Assembly (NCBI RefSeq): GCF_036250065.1
Contig: NZ_CP109199.1
Coordinates: 8,062,083 to 8,126,082, forward strand
Source of the DNA: Micromonospora sp. NBC_01699
Lineage (GTDB): Bacteria; Actinomycetota; Actinomycetes; Mycobacteriales; Micromonosporaceae
DNA length: 64,000 nucleotides
Direction: 5' to 3'
Both the position numbers and the translations under genes were made by a program. Shown here piece after piece: positions 47,814-55,689 of this stretch (positions are counted from its first letter, which is position 1; each line of letters opens with the position of its first letter). The notes beneath the pieces were generated by a model. The model worked only from the letters and a program-made list of their open reading frames with translations. It did not search any database and had not been told where the DNA came from.

Positions 47814-48104
47814 TTGCGTCATTACGAGATCATGGTCATCCTCGATCCAAGCCTCGAGGAGCGCACCGTCGCCCCGTCGCTCGACACGTACCTCAACGTG
47901 ATCCGCACTGCGGGTGGCTCGGTGGAGAAGCTCGACGTGTGGGGCCGCAGGCGCCTCTCGTTCGAGATCAATAAGAAGGCCGAGGGCATCTACGCCGTCA
48001 TCGATTTGCAGGCATCCCCTGCGGCGGTGGCTGAGCTGGACCGTCAGCTGCGACTCAACGAGTCCGTGCTGCGCACCAAGGTCATCCGGCCGGAAACGCG
48101 CTGA
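47814..48104 (+). CDS. rpsF: 30S ribosomal protein S6 (bS6)
   Basis: 96-aa ribosomal protein, starting [20 protein letters not shown] from a TTG codon at 47814. A very strong AGGAGGTGA lies at 47799-47807, which decides the start. It continues [20 protein letters not shown] and ends [10 protein letters not shown]. First gene of rpsF-ssb-rpsR-rplI. Confidence 0.97.
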   Translation: MRHYEIMVILDPSLEERTVAPSLDTYLNVIRTAGGSVEKLDVWGRRRLSFEINKKAEGIYAVIDLQASPAAVAELDRQLRLNESVLRTKVIRPETR

Positions 48105-48203
48105 CGCGCGTTCTTTCCCGGCACGCCCGGATCAGCCTCAGGGCTCTGTCGTACTGCTCTGGCAGCCTACGACGGAGTCTGATGAGTGCGCGAGGAGTTG
48201 GTC

Positions 48204-48731
48204 ATGGCAGGAGATACCACCATCACGGTCATCGGCAACCTGACTGATGACCCCGAGTTGCGTTTCACCCCGTCTGGCGCGGCGGTAGCCAAGTTCCGGG
48301 TCGCATCGACGCCCCGGTTCATGGACCGGGCCACGAACGAGTGGAAGGACGGCGACCCGCTCTTCCTTGCCTGCACCGTATGGCGGCAGGCAGCGGAGCA
48401 CGTTGCCGAGTCACTACAGCGGGGTGCCCGCGTGATCGTCTCGGGCCGGCTGCGCCAGCGGTCGTACGAGACCCGCGAGGGTGAGAAGCGCACCGTCATC
48501 GAGCTGGAGGTCGACGAGATCGGCCCGTCGCTGCGGTACGCCACGGCGAAGGTGCAGAAGATGTCGCGTTCCGCTGGTGGAGGTGGCGGCTTCGGCGCCT
48601 CCGGCGGTGGCGGTGGCGGTGGTGGCCAGGGCGGCGGAGGCAACTTCGACGACCCGTGGGCCACGGCAGCCCCGTCCTCCTCGGCTTCCGGTTCGGGCGG
48701 CGGAAACTTCGACGAAGAGCCCCCGTTCTGA
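48204..48731 (+). CDS. ssb: single-stranded DNA-binding protein
   Basis: 175 aa from ATG 48204 ([21 protein letters not shown]). The OB fold covers residues 1-115, with [21 protein letters not shown] and [21 protein letters not shown] Gly-rich linker with runs of glycine follows. It ends NFDEEPPF, the acidic tip that recruits partner proteins. An earlier in-frame ATG (48186) is unlikely because it lies before the ribosome binding site GAGGAG. Confidence 0.97.
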   Translation: MAGDTTITVIGNLTDDPELRFTPSGAAVAKFRVASTPRFMDRATNEWKDGDPLFLACTVWRQAAEHVAESLQRGARVIVSGRLRQRSYETREGEKRTVIELEVDEIGPSLRYATAKVQKMSRSAGGGGGFGASGGGGGGGGQGGGGNFDDPWATAAPSSSASGSGGGNFDEEPPF

Positions 48732-48775
48732 TGGCGCCGCCGAGCGCTCGCGATCGCAAACCAGGAGCAAGAGCA

Positions 48776-49015
48776 ATGGCAAAGGCTGCGGCACTGCGCA
48801 AGCCGAAGAAGAAGGTGAACCCGCTCGACAAGGACGGGATCACCTACATCGACTACAAGGACACCGCGCTGCTGCGGAAGTTCATCTCCGACCGCGGCAA
48901 GATCCGCGCTCGGCGGGTGACCGGGGTCACCTCCCAGCAGCAGCGCCAGATCGCCCGTGCGGTCAAGAACGCCCGTGAGATGGCGCTCCTGCCGTACACG
49001 GCCACGGCCCGCTGA
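48776..49015 (+). CDS. rpsR: 30S ribosomal protein S18 (bS18), cysteine-free type
   Basis: 79 aa, ATG 48776 after CAGGAGC. It starts [20 protein letters not shown] and has [20 protein letters not shown] and [20 protein letters not shown]. It lacks the CxxC zinc pair seen in C+ S18 proteins, so it is the zinc-independent form. An in-frame ATG at 48731 overlapping the ssb stop would add 15 residues, but is less likely. Confidence 0.95.
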   Translation: MAKAAALRKPKKKVNPLDKDGITYIDYKDTALLRKFISDRGKIRARRVTGVTSQQQRQIARAVKNAREMALLPYTATAR

Positions 49016-49029
49016 GAGGAGACGCCGAC

Positions 49030-49479
49030 ATGAAGGTCATCCTGACGCAGGAAGTGTCCGGTCTCGGTTCCCCCGGCGACGTTGTCGAGGTGAAGGACGG
49101 CTACGGCCGTAACTACCTGCTTCCGCAGGGCTTCGCCATCGTCTGGACCAAGGGTGCGGAGAAGCAGGTTTCGGTCATCAAGCGGGCCCGCTCGGCTCGC
49201 GAGATCCGCGACCTCGGCCACGCCACCGAGGTCGCCGGCCAGCTCGAAGGGCTCAAGGTCAGCCTCAGGGCGCGGGCCGGCGAGGGTGGCCGGCTCTTCG
49301 GCTCGGTCACCCCGGCCGAGGTCGTCGACGCGGTCAAGGCCGCTGGCGGCCCGGTCCTCGACCGGCGCCGGCTGGAACTGCCCGGCCACATCAAGTCGGT
49401 CGGTGCGTACCCGGTGCGGGTCAAGCTGCACCCGGACGTCACCGCCAAGTTCGACCTGAACGTGGTGCAGGGCCGGTAG
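49030..49479 (+). CDS. rplI: 50S ribosomal protein L9 (bL9)
   Basis: 149 aa, ATG 49030 after GAGGAG. It begins [20 protein letters not shown] and carries the L9 signature [20 protein letters not shown]. The long connecting helix and C-terminal domain ([34 protein letters not shown]) complete it. Last gene of the operon, followed by a strong terminator. Confidence 0.97.
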   Translation: MKVILTQEVSGLGSPGDVVEVKDGYGRNYLLPQGFAIVWTKGAEKQVSVIKRARSAREIRDLGHATEVAGQLEGLKVSLRARAGEGGRLFGSVTPAEVVDAVKAAGGPVLDRRRLELPGHIKSVGAYPVRVKLHPDVTAKFDLNVVQGR

Positions 49480-49490
49480 TACGGAACTGA

Positions 49491-49528
49491 CGAGTGAAGG
49501 CCGCACCCTCGGGTGCGGCCTTCACTCG
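49491..49528. terminator. bidirectional terminator after rplI
   Basis: A perfect 18-bp stem (49491-49508 with 49511-49528) lies between convergent rplI and the membrane protein gene. Confidence 0.88.
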
Positions 49529-49589
49529 TTGCATCGAACGAACACTCGCGACCGGGGGACACCGTCGACGCCGACCGTCCCCGCCCCGG

Positions 49590-51854
49590 TCAGCCGAGCT
49601 GCTGACCGGTGATCACGCTGTAGAGCACGGTGGACAGACCGCCGCCGACAACCGCCGAGGCGAGTCCGAGGCTGGCCGGCCGCCAGGCTCGACTCACCCA
49701 GCGCAGCAACAGTGCCACCACCAGGCTGCCCGTCAGCGCGGCACCGAAGCGTGGTGCGGCACCGAGGATCGAGGCCAGCGCCTGGGCCCGCTGCGAGTCA
49801 CATCCGCCGCCGGTCGGGTCGGTCACACAACCATCCGGGACGCTGTTGTCCAGGGTCACCAGCCAGACGAAGAAAACCAGCACCGGTACGGCGTACCAGG
49901 CGGCGGTATAGAGCACCGCCGCGAGATGGCTGCCGGGTTCCGCGGCGAGCAGGTCCTCTTCGATCCGCCGTGGCGGTCGACTGCTCCGGCCCGGCAGGTT
50001 GCCCGGTCCGGGCGGCGCGGTCGGGGCGTTCCGAACACTGCGACCGGTACGCCGTTGCGCCGCGACGGCGGGCGCGGTCCTGGCCCCCGTCGTCGGTGCC
50101 GCCGGAGTACGCGGCGGTCCGGTCCTGGGCGGACGGGGATAGGCCACCGCCGGAGACCGGGGCGCCGAGGTGGGCGTCTCCATCCAGCGCGGATCGTCGC
50201 CGGCCAGGCGGGTGCCGGACCAGAAGGCGTCCCGGTCCCGCCACGGCGGTGCCGCGCCCTCCCGCCGGTCCGGGTCGTCCAGCGCGGCCAGCTCGCTCCG
50301 GTCCCAGACGCCGGTGTCGGTGAACCGGTCCCACTGACCGGTGTCGGTGGAGCCATCCCACCGGCCGGTGTCCGTGGAGCCATCCCACCGGCCGGTGTCC
50401 GTGAACGAACTCAAGACCCCGGTGCCCGCCTCGTCGGGGCCCCGGCTGTCGAGGTCGAACCGGTCCCAGACGCCGGTGTCGTCGAACCGGTCCCACTGGC
50501 CGGTGTCGGCGGCTCGGTGCCGGTGACCCGGCCCGGCGGCCCGGTGCCGCTCACCGGTGTCGGTCACCCGGTTCCACTGGCCGGTCTCGGTGAACCTGTC
50601 CCGGCTGCGCCGGCCCGTCGAGGGCTCGTCCGGCGGCGCCTCCGGCGGGTCGGAGCGCGGCGCGCGTACCCGATCCTCCGGCCCTGGCACCGCGCGCAGA
50701 TCCGGCCGTCCGGCCCGGTCCGCCCGCCCTGCTCGGCTCTCCCCGGTCGGGCGTTCGGCCCGGCTCGCTCGCTCGGCCCGCGTTCGTTCGGCCCGGTCCC
50801 CACGACCTGTCCGGCCGGTGGGTTCGGTTCGGTCCGCGCGACCTGTCCGGCCGGTGGGCTCGGTCCGGTTCGCACGCTCGGGCCGTTCGGTGCGGCCCGC
50901 GCGTTCGGACCGTCCGGTCCGGTCCGCGCGTCGGGGCTCCGCCGACAGCCCACCACGAGCCGTCGGACCGGCCCGATCGGCCCGCTCGACGCCCTTGTCG
51001 GGGTCCTGGTCGAGGAGGTCGGATCGGTCCCAGACGCCGGTGTCGTCGAACCGTTGCCAGCGGGCGGCGTCCGCAGAGCGGTCAGAACCGGCCGTACGCC
51101 GCCGCCGGCCACCGCTGCTGGTGGTGGCGGCGTCGGAGCCGGTGCTCCACCGGCTCGTGCCGGTCGCTTCGCCCCGACCGTCGACGGGTGTGTCGCCCGC
51201 CCAGTCCCGACTCCGGCGATCGGAGCGCTGCCGGGTGCCCCCCGCCGGGGAACCGCCGGTACGGGTGTCGTCCGTGCCCGCCCCGCCGTCGGTCCAGGTG
51301 CCGGCGGTCGACTCTCCATCCTCGGAACGGCTGCGTCGCCGAGGGGCGTACCCGTCGCTGATTCGGCGGTCGGAGCGGCCGCCACCGGCCCGTTCGTCGG
51401 TGTCGTCCGCGTGCCGGCCCGAGCGGCCCGCCGGCCGGTCGTCCGGCTCGGCCCTGCGCCGTCCACCGCCCGACGGCTCGGTGCCCTGCCAACCGGTCGG
51501 GGCGGTCCAGTAGTCCGTCGCCGAGGTGTCCGTGCCGGAGTCGGCCGTACGCGACCCACTGCCGCCGCGCCCGGCGGTGCCGCCGACGTCGGCCCAGGGG
51601 CGATCGGGCTCTGGATCGGCCGGATACCGCGCGACGTCGTCCCGAGCCCCGGCCGCGGATTCCAACGCCCAACTCGGGGTGTACCGCTCCGGGTCACTGC
51701 GGTGCGCGCCGCGACGGCGGCTGGTGGGCTCGTAACCCTCGCCGGTGTGCGAGTAGGGGTCACCGGGGCGTGGATCGCCATCATCGACCCAGGCGTCGGC
51801 TGGTCGCCGCGCGGGGCGGGTGAGGTCACCGCGCCCCCAGTCCCGATAGTCCAC
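49590..51854 (-). CDS. repeat-rich membrane protein, unknown function
   Basis: About 754 aa if GTG at 51854 is the start (VDYRDWGRGDL); the start is uncertain because no clear ribosome binding site is seen, and the frame stays open to 51998. The first ~600 residues are Arg/Asp/Thr/Gly-rich and low complexity, with nine copies of a DTGxWDR motif and Arg/Thr/Glu-rich repeats. The last ~130 residues carry about four membrane helices (LYTAAWYAVPVLVFFVWLV, ALTGSLVVALLLRWV, LASAVVGGGLSTVLYSVI). It lies between rplI and dnaB. No known domain recognised. Confidence 0.7.
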   Translation of the reverse strand: MDYRDWGRGDLTRPARRPADAWVDDGDPRPGDPYSHTGEGYEPTSRRRGAHRSDPERYTPSWALESAAGARDDVARYPADPEPDRPWADVGGTAGRGGSGSRTADSGTDTSATDYWTAPTGWQGTEPSGGGRRRAEPDDRPAGRSGRHADDTDERAGGGRSDRRISDGYAPRRRSRSEDGESTAGTWTDGGAGTDDTRTGGSPAGGTRQRSDRRSRDWAGDTPVDGRGEATGTSRWSTGSDAATTSSGGRRRRTAGSDRSADAARWQRFDDTGVWDRSDLLDQDPDKGVERADRAGPTARGGLSAEPRRADRTGRSERAGRTERPERANRTEPTGRTGRADRTEPTGRTGRGDRAERTRAERASRAERPTGESRAGRADRAGRPDLRAVPGPEDRVRAPRSDPPEAPPDEPSTGRRSRDRFTETGQWNRVTDTGERHRAAGPGHRHRAADTGQWDRFDDTGVWDRFDLDSRGPDEAGTGVLSSFTDTGRWDGSTDTGRWDGSTDTGQWDRFTDTGVWDRSELAALDDPDRREGAAPPWRDRDAFWSGTRLAGDDPRWMETPTSAPRSPAVAYPRPPRTGPPRTPAAPTTGARTAPAVAAQRRTGRSVRNAPTAPPGPGNLPGRSSRPPRRIEEDLLAAEPGSHLAAVLYTAAWYAVPVLVFFVWLVTLDNSVPDGCVTDPTGGGCDSQRAQALASILGAAPRFGAALTGSLVVALLLRWVSRAWRPASLGLASAVVGGGLSTVLYSVITGQQLG
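50290..50605 (-). repeat. DTGxWDR-coding repeat cluster
   Basis: Eight copies of a 7-10 residue motif (D/E)TG(Q/R/V)W(D/N)(R/G) occur in tandem or near tandem, one degenerate (DTGERHR). A ninth copy lies at about 51020-51055. At DNA level a 27-base unit is repeated almost exactly near 50341-50400. Confidence 0.85.
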
Positions 51855-52026
51855 GGTCGGAGCGTGACCTTTCTGAGATCGAATGGCAATCGACCGTCCA
51901 GACGGATCTGTCGATGTCGGCATAATCCTGCCAGCTCGGACGGATCTTCTGGGTTTTTCTTTCCTCCACACCGTGGGGACGGAGTACGCCCATGTCACGA
52001 CTGGTACAGGCTACCTTCCCCAGCCG

Positions 52027-52079
52027 TTATGCACAGCCTGTGCACAGGGCTGCACACACCCTGGCGCCCGCTGTCCACA
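52027..52079 (+). promoter_or_regulatory. weak DnaA-box-like group before dnaB
   Basis: TTATGCACA (52027-52035), a CTGTGCACA-like copy (~52038) and CTGTCCACA (52071-52079) lie in the dnaB upstream region. None is perfect. Confidence 0.35.
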
Positions 52080-52109
52080 GGTTGTCCCGAGGCTCGTCCA
52101 CCGCCGCGT

Positions 52110-52139
52110 TTGAGGTCCTGACCTCGACTTTCGTATGGT
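52110..52139 (+). promoter_or_regulatory. candidate dnaB promoter with palindrome
   Basis: TTGAGG (52110-52115) and TATGGT (52134-52139) are 18 bases apart. A perfect palindrome (GAGGTC, CT, GACCTC; 52112-52125) overlaps the -35 and may be an operator. Confidence 0.5.
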
Positions 52140-52188
52140 TACCTGGCGGAACCCCACCCCTGACGCGATGTTCCCCGGCCGTGCCGGT

Positions 52189-52230
52189 AGGTAGGCCCGA
52201 ACCGAAAACAGGTAGGCGCGAACCCGAAAA
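52189..52230 (+). repeat. direct repeat in dnaB leader
   Basis: Two near-identical 20/21-base copies (AGGTAGGCCCGAACCGAAAA at 52189-52208, and a copy at 52210-52230 with one substitution and one inserted C). They lie about 58 bases before the dnaB start. Confidence 0.7.
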
Positions 52231-52287
52231 TTTGTCGTACCTCGGCGGTATCGCTCAGACACAGCCGATCCAGCGGAGGGGGAGTCG

Positions 52288-55020
52288 GTGTCGGTCAGCG
52301 ATGACATACGCGCGGAGGCCAGGGCGGCCGGACCACCCTCGGGACCACCGGCCCAGCGCGACGGTCAGTTCGACAAGACCCCGCCCCAGGACATCGCGGC
52401 CGAACAGTGCGTGCTCGGCGGGATGCTGCTGTCCAAGGACGCCATCGCCGACGTGGTCGAGATCCTCAAGACCGGTGACTTCTACCGGCCGGTACACGGC
52501 ACGATCTTCGACATCATCCTCGACCTGTACGGGCGGGGAGAGCCGGCCGACTCGATCACCGTGGCCGCAGCGCTCGCCGACTCCGGGGACCTGGCCCGGA
52601 TCGGTGGCGCGCCGTACCTGCACACGCTCATCGCCAGCGTGCCGACCGCCGCGAACGCCGGCTACTACGCCCGGATCGTCGGCGAGCGCGCGGTGCTGCG
52701 CCGCCTGGTCGAGGCCGGCACCCGCATCGTCCAGCTTGGCTACGGCTCGGCCGCGGGCGGCGGGCGCGACGTCGACGACGTGGTCGACCTGGCCCAGCAG
52801 GCCATCTACGACGTCACCGAGAAGCGGGTCAGCGAGGACTTCGCGGTCCTCGCCGACATGCTGCAACCCACGCTCGACGAGATCGAGGCGGTCGGTGCCT
52901 CCGGCGGGATGATGACCGGCGTACCGACCGGCTTCAGCGACCTGGACCGCCTGCTGAACGGGCTGCATCCGGGCCAGTTGATCATTGTTGCCGGTCGGCC
53001 CGGTCTAGGGAAGGCGCTGGCGCTCGACACGCCGCTGCCGACCCCCGATGGGTGGACGACGATGGAAGCCGTGCGCCAGGGCGATCAGCTGTTGGGTGCC
53101 GACGGCCGTCCAACCGTTGTCACGGCGGTTTTCGAGGTGATGCACGACCGGCCGTGCTACGAGGTCGAGTTCTCCGACGGGTCGGTCATCGTCGCGGACG
53201 CTGAGCACCTGTGGAAAACAACAACCAGGGCAAGCCGCCGAGGCGGCAGTACCCGCCGGCAGATCGGCTGGTCTGGCAATGCCCTCACCGGGTTGCGGCG
53301 CGCCCACCAGGAGCACGCGACAGCGCCGGATACGGAAGTCTCTATCCAGGAAGCGCTTGCTATGGTCGGCCCGGAGTTCAAGAGCACCCTTCAACGCGTG
53401 GTGCGCGGCCTGCCGGTCCAGTCGGTCCGATCAACTGCCGGGACGGGGCGACGAGGCCGTCCTGCTCAAACCTACTCCGCCCAGGTGTTGTATTCGGGCT
53501 TGCTGGATCGCGGCGAGGGTTGGAGCGAGACGCTGGACCGGGCGGCACAGCAGAGCGTGGTTACGACCGAGCAAATCGCTGCCACCCTGCGAACCGACAC
53601 TGCTGATCGGCGTCTCAACCACGCGGTTGAAAACTGCGCCCCGCTCGCACTTCCGGAACAAGAACTACTCGTGCCTCCGTACGTGTTGGGGGTGTGGCTG
53701 GGGGACGGTCATAGTGCTGGCGATCGTTTCACCAGTGCCGACCCCGAGATAGCGACCTACATCGAGGAAGCCGGCCTTCTCGTCCGCCAAACCGGCCCGA
53801 TGCTCTACGCGATCAGCCGGCGGTGCGAGGACTGTCACCGTACGTTCGGGTCTTTCGGGGGGATGCTGAAGTCGATCGGGGTGCTCAACAACAAGCACAT
53901 TCCCCAGAGTTACCTCCGGGCATCCGAGGCCCAGCGTCGAGCACTCCTGGCGGGGCTGCTCGACACGGACGGCACGGTCGCCCCCAGCGGGAACCTCCAG
54001 TACACGTCGACTTCTCGGCGCCTGGCTTACAACGTTCGAGAACTGGTCGTCACCCTCGGGTACCGGTGCAGCGTGACCGAAAAGAAGGTACGGGAACGCG
54101 GGCCCGAGTCGTCGACGGCGTACACGTTGAACTTCTCTACCAACGACGTCGTGTTTCGACTGCGACGGAAGCAGGAAGCGCACCGAACTCGGCGCAGAAC
54201 CGATTCAGAGGTCCGCAGCGGCTCCCGGTTCATCGTTGCCGTGCGTGCGGTTCCCAGCGTGCCGGTCCGCTGCGTCACCGTCGACAACGAGGACCACCTG
54301 TACCTCGCTGGCGAGACGATGGTTCCGACTCACAACAGCACCGCATCTATGGACTTTGCCCGAAATGCTGCGATTCGGGCTAATCAGGCGGCGGCCATCT
54401 TCTCGCTCGAAATGAGCAAGGTCGAGATCGTCATGCGGTTGCTCTCGGCCGAGGCCCGGGTCCCGCTGCATGTCCTGCGCAGTGGGCAGCTCTCCGACGA
54501 CGACTGGACCAAGCTCGCCCGGTGCATGGGCGAGATCAGCGAGGCCCCGCTCTTCGTGGACGACACGCCCAACATGAACCTGATGGAGATCCGGGCAAAG
54601 GCTCGCCGACTCAAGCAGCGGCACGATCTGAAGATGATCGTGGTCGACTATCTCCAGCTGATGAGCTCGCCAAAGAAGACGGAGAGCCGCCAGCAGGAGG
54701 TCGCCGAGCTGTCCCGAGGACTGAAGCTGCTGGCCAAGGAGGTCGAGTGCCCGGTCATCGCGGTCAGTCAGCTGAACCGTGGACCGGAGCAGCGTACGGA
54801 CAAGCGACCCCAACTGTCTGATTTGCGTGAGTCTGGGTCAATTGAGCAAGATGCTGACGTTGTCATCCTGCTGCACCGCGACGACTACTACGACAAGGAG
54901 TCCCCGCGCGCGGGCGAGGCCGACTTCATCGTCGCAAAACACAGAAACGGCCCAACAGACACCGTGACCGTCGCCGCACAACTCCACCTGTCACGGTTCG
55001 TAGACATGGCCATCGTCTAA
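52288..55020 (+). CDS. dnaB: replicative DNA helicase DnaB with intein
   Basis: Hexameric helicase that unwinds DNA at the fork. 910 aa precursor; 469 aa after splicing. GTG 52288 follows GAGGGGGAG. The N-terminal domain starts at PPQDIAAEQCVLGGMLL (residue 31). The RecA-like domain begins near TGVPTGFSDLDRLLNGLHPG. Walker A is split: GRPGLGK (236-242), then the intein (243-683), then STAS. Walker B is MIVVDYLQLM. H3/H4 read VIAVSQLNRGPEQR and SDLRESGSIEQDADVVILL. The end is AKHRNGPTDTVTV. The protein cannot bind ATP properly until the intein leaves. Confidence 0.97.
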   Translation: MSVSDDIRAEARAAGPPSGPPAQRDGQFDKTPPQDIAAEQCVLGGMLLSKDAIADVVEILKTGDFYRPVHGTIFDIILDLYGRGEPADSITVAAALADSGDLARIGGAPYLHTLIASVPTAANAGYYARIVGERAVLRRLVEAGTRIVQLGYGSAAGGGRDVDDVVDLAQQAIYDVTEKRVSEDFAVLADMLQPTLDEIEAVGASGGMMTGVPTGFSDLDRLLNGLHPGQLIIVAGRPGLGKALALDTPLPTPDGWTTMEAVRQGDQLLGADGRPTVVTAVFEVMHDRPCYEVEFSDGSVIVADAEHLWKTTTRASRRGGSTRRQIGWSGNALTGLRRAHQEHATAPDTEVSIQEALAMVGPEFKSTLQRVVRGLPVQSVRSTAGTGRRGRPAQTYSAQVLYSGLLDRGEGWSETLDRAAQQSVVTTEQIAATLRTDTADRRLNHAVENCAPLALPEQELLVPPYVLGVWLGDGHSAGDRFTSADPEIATYIEEAGLLVRQTGPMLYAISRRCEDCHRTFGSFGGMLKSIGVLNNKHIPQSYLRASEAQRRALLAGLLDTDGTVAPSGNLQYTSTSRRLAYNVRELVVTLGYRCSVTEKKVRERGPESSTAYTLNFSTNDVVFRLRRKQEAHRTRRRTDSEVRSGSRFIVAVRAVPSVPVRCVTVDNEDHLYLAGETMVPTHNSTASMDFARNAAIRANQAAAIFSLEMSKVEIVMRLLSAEARVPLHVLRSGQLSDDDWTKLARCMGEISEAPLFVDDTPNMNLMEIRAKARRLKQRHDLKMIVVDYLQLMSSPKKTESRQQEVAELSRGLKLLAKEVECPVIAVSQLNRGPEQRTDKRPQLSDLRESGSIEQDADVVILLHRDDYYDKESPRAGEADFIVAKHRNGPTDTVTVAAQLHLSRFVDMAIV
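53014..54336 (+). mobile_element. class 3 intein with LAGLIDADG endonuclease in DnaB P-loop
   Basis: 441 residues, Ala243 to Asn683, inserted between Lys and Ser of the DnaB Walker A motif. It starts with Ala (ALALDTPLPTPDGWTTM) rather than Cys or Ser. The class 3 signature is complete: Trp at intein residue 67 (AEHLWKT), Cys at 420 (VPVRCVTVDN) and Thr at 439 before the final His-Asn (VPTHN). The next host residue is Ser. Two dodecapeptide motifs, VLGVWLGDG (Asp473 of the precursor) and LAGLLDTDG (554-562), mark a homing endonuclease with acidic residues kept. A CxxC pair (CEDC) lies between them. Codon use is less GC-rich than the host gene. Confidence 0.92.
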
Positions 55021-55082
55021 CCCAACCCCCCGAACGCCACCCCTCGCACCCCTCGCACCCCCCGGCACCCCCCACACGCCGT

Positions 55083-55140
55083 CGATCTAGGGCAAATACG
55101 TGCTAGTGGATCTCTATCCACCACCATTTGCCCTAGATCG
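55083..55140. repeat. 58-base nested palindrome after dnaB
   Basis: Perfect 15-base arms CGATCTAGGGCAAAT (55083-55097) and ATTTGCCCTAGATCG (55126-55140). Within the 28-base loop a second stem GTGGAT/ATCCAC forms. It is AT-richer than its surround and lies between convergent genes. Confidence 0.85.
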
Positions 55141-55171
55141 CGGAGGAAGTAGGGACGGGGGGAGGGGGTGG

Positions 55172-55218
55172 CGGCCGGGAGGGGGGCGTCCCGGGCCCGG
55201 CCGACACCTTGTTTTTTT
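55172..55218 (+). terminator. dnaB terminator with T-tract
   Basis: Stem CGGCCGGG (55172-55179) with CCCGGCCG (55196-55203) is followed within eight bases by a run of seven T (55212-55218). This is a rare textbook rho-independent terminator for this GC-rich genome. Confidence 0.75.
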
Positions 55219-55238
55219 GCTGGGCGAGTTGGTGGTGG

Positions 55239-55661
55239 TTAGTCGAAGAGCTCGTTCAGGAAGCTCTTACGCTTCTTGTTCCGGTAGTGCCCGTGGTAGC
55301 CCTGGTGCTGTCCCTGGTGCTGTCCGTACGCCGGAGCCGGCGGGTAGCCGTGGGTGACCGGCGGCGGCGGGGCGTGGCCCGGGGCGGGATAACCGGGCTG
55401 GTGCTGTCCCGGGGCGGGCGGGGGCGGCGGGTAACCGGCGCCGGGCGGAGGCGGCGGCGGTGCGTAACCGCCGGCCGGCGCGGCGGAAGGCTGGCGCGGT
55501 GCGCCACCCTGCTGGTTCCAATTCGACTCGGCCTCGAAAAGCTTCTCCAGCTCGCCGCGGTCAAGGAAAATTCCACGGCATTCGCTGCACTGGTCTACGG
55601 TGACGCCGCTGCGCTCGTACTGGCGCATGTCGCCCTGGCACTTCGGACATGTCAGATGCAT
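55239..55661 (-). CDS. TFIIB-type zinc ribbon protein
   Basis: 140 aa from ATG 55661 (MHLTCPKCQGDMRQYERSGV). The zf-TFIIB domain has CPKC and CSECRGIFLDRGELEKL, typical of short bacterial proteins of unknown role. After residue 55 a Pro/Gly/Tyr/Gln-rich tail with HQGQHQGYHGH repeats leads to a basic end (YRNKKRKSFLNELFD). Function unknown; may bind RNA or protein partners. The DnaB gene ends 218 bases away on the other strand. Confidence 0.85.
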   Translation of the reverse strand: MHLTCPKCQGDMRQYERSGVTVDQCSECRGIFLDRGELEKLFEAESNWNQQGGAPRQPSAAPAGGYAPPPPPPGAGYPPPPPAPGQHQPGYPAPGHAPPPPVTHGYPPAPAYGQHQGQHQGYHGHYRNKKRKSFLNELFD

Positions 55662-55689
55662 CACTCGAAGGTACCGGGTCAAGTCACCA

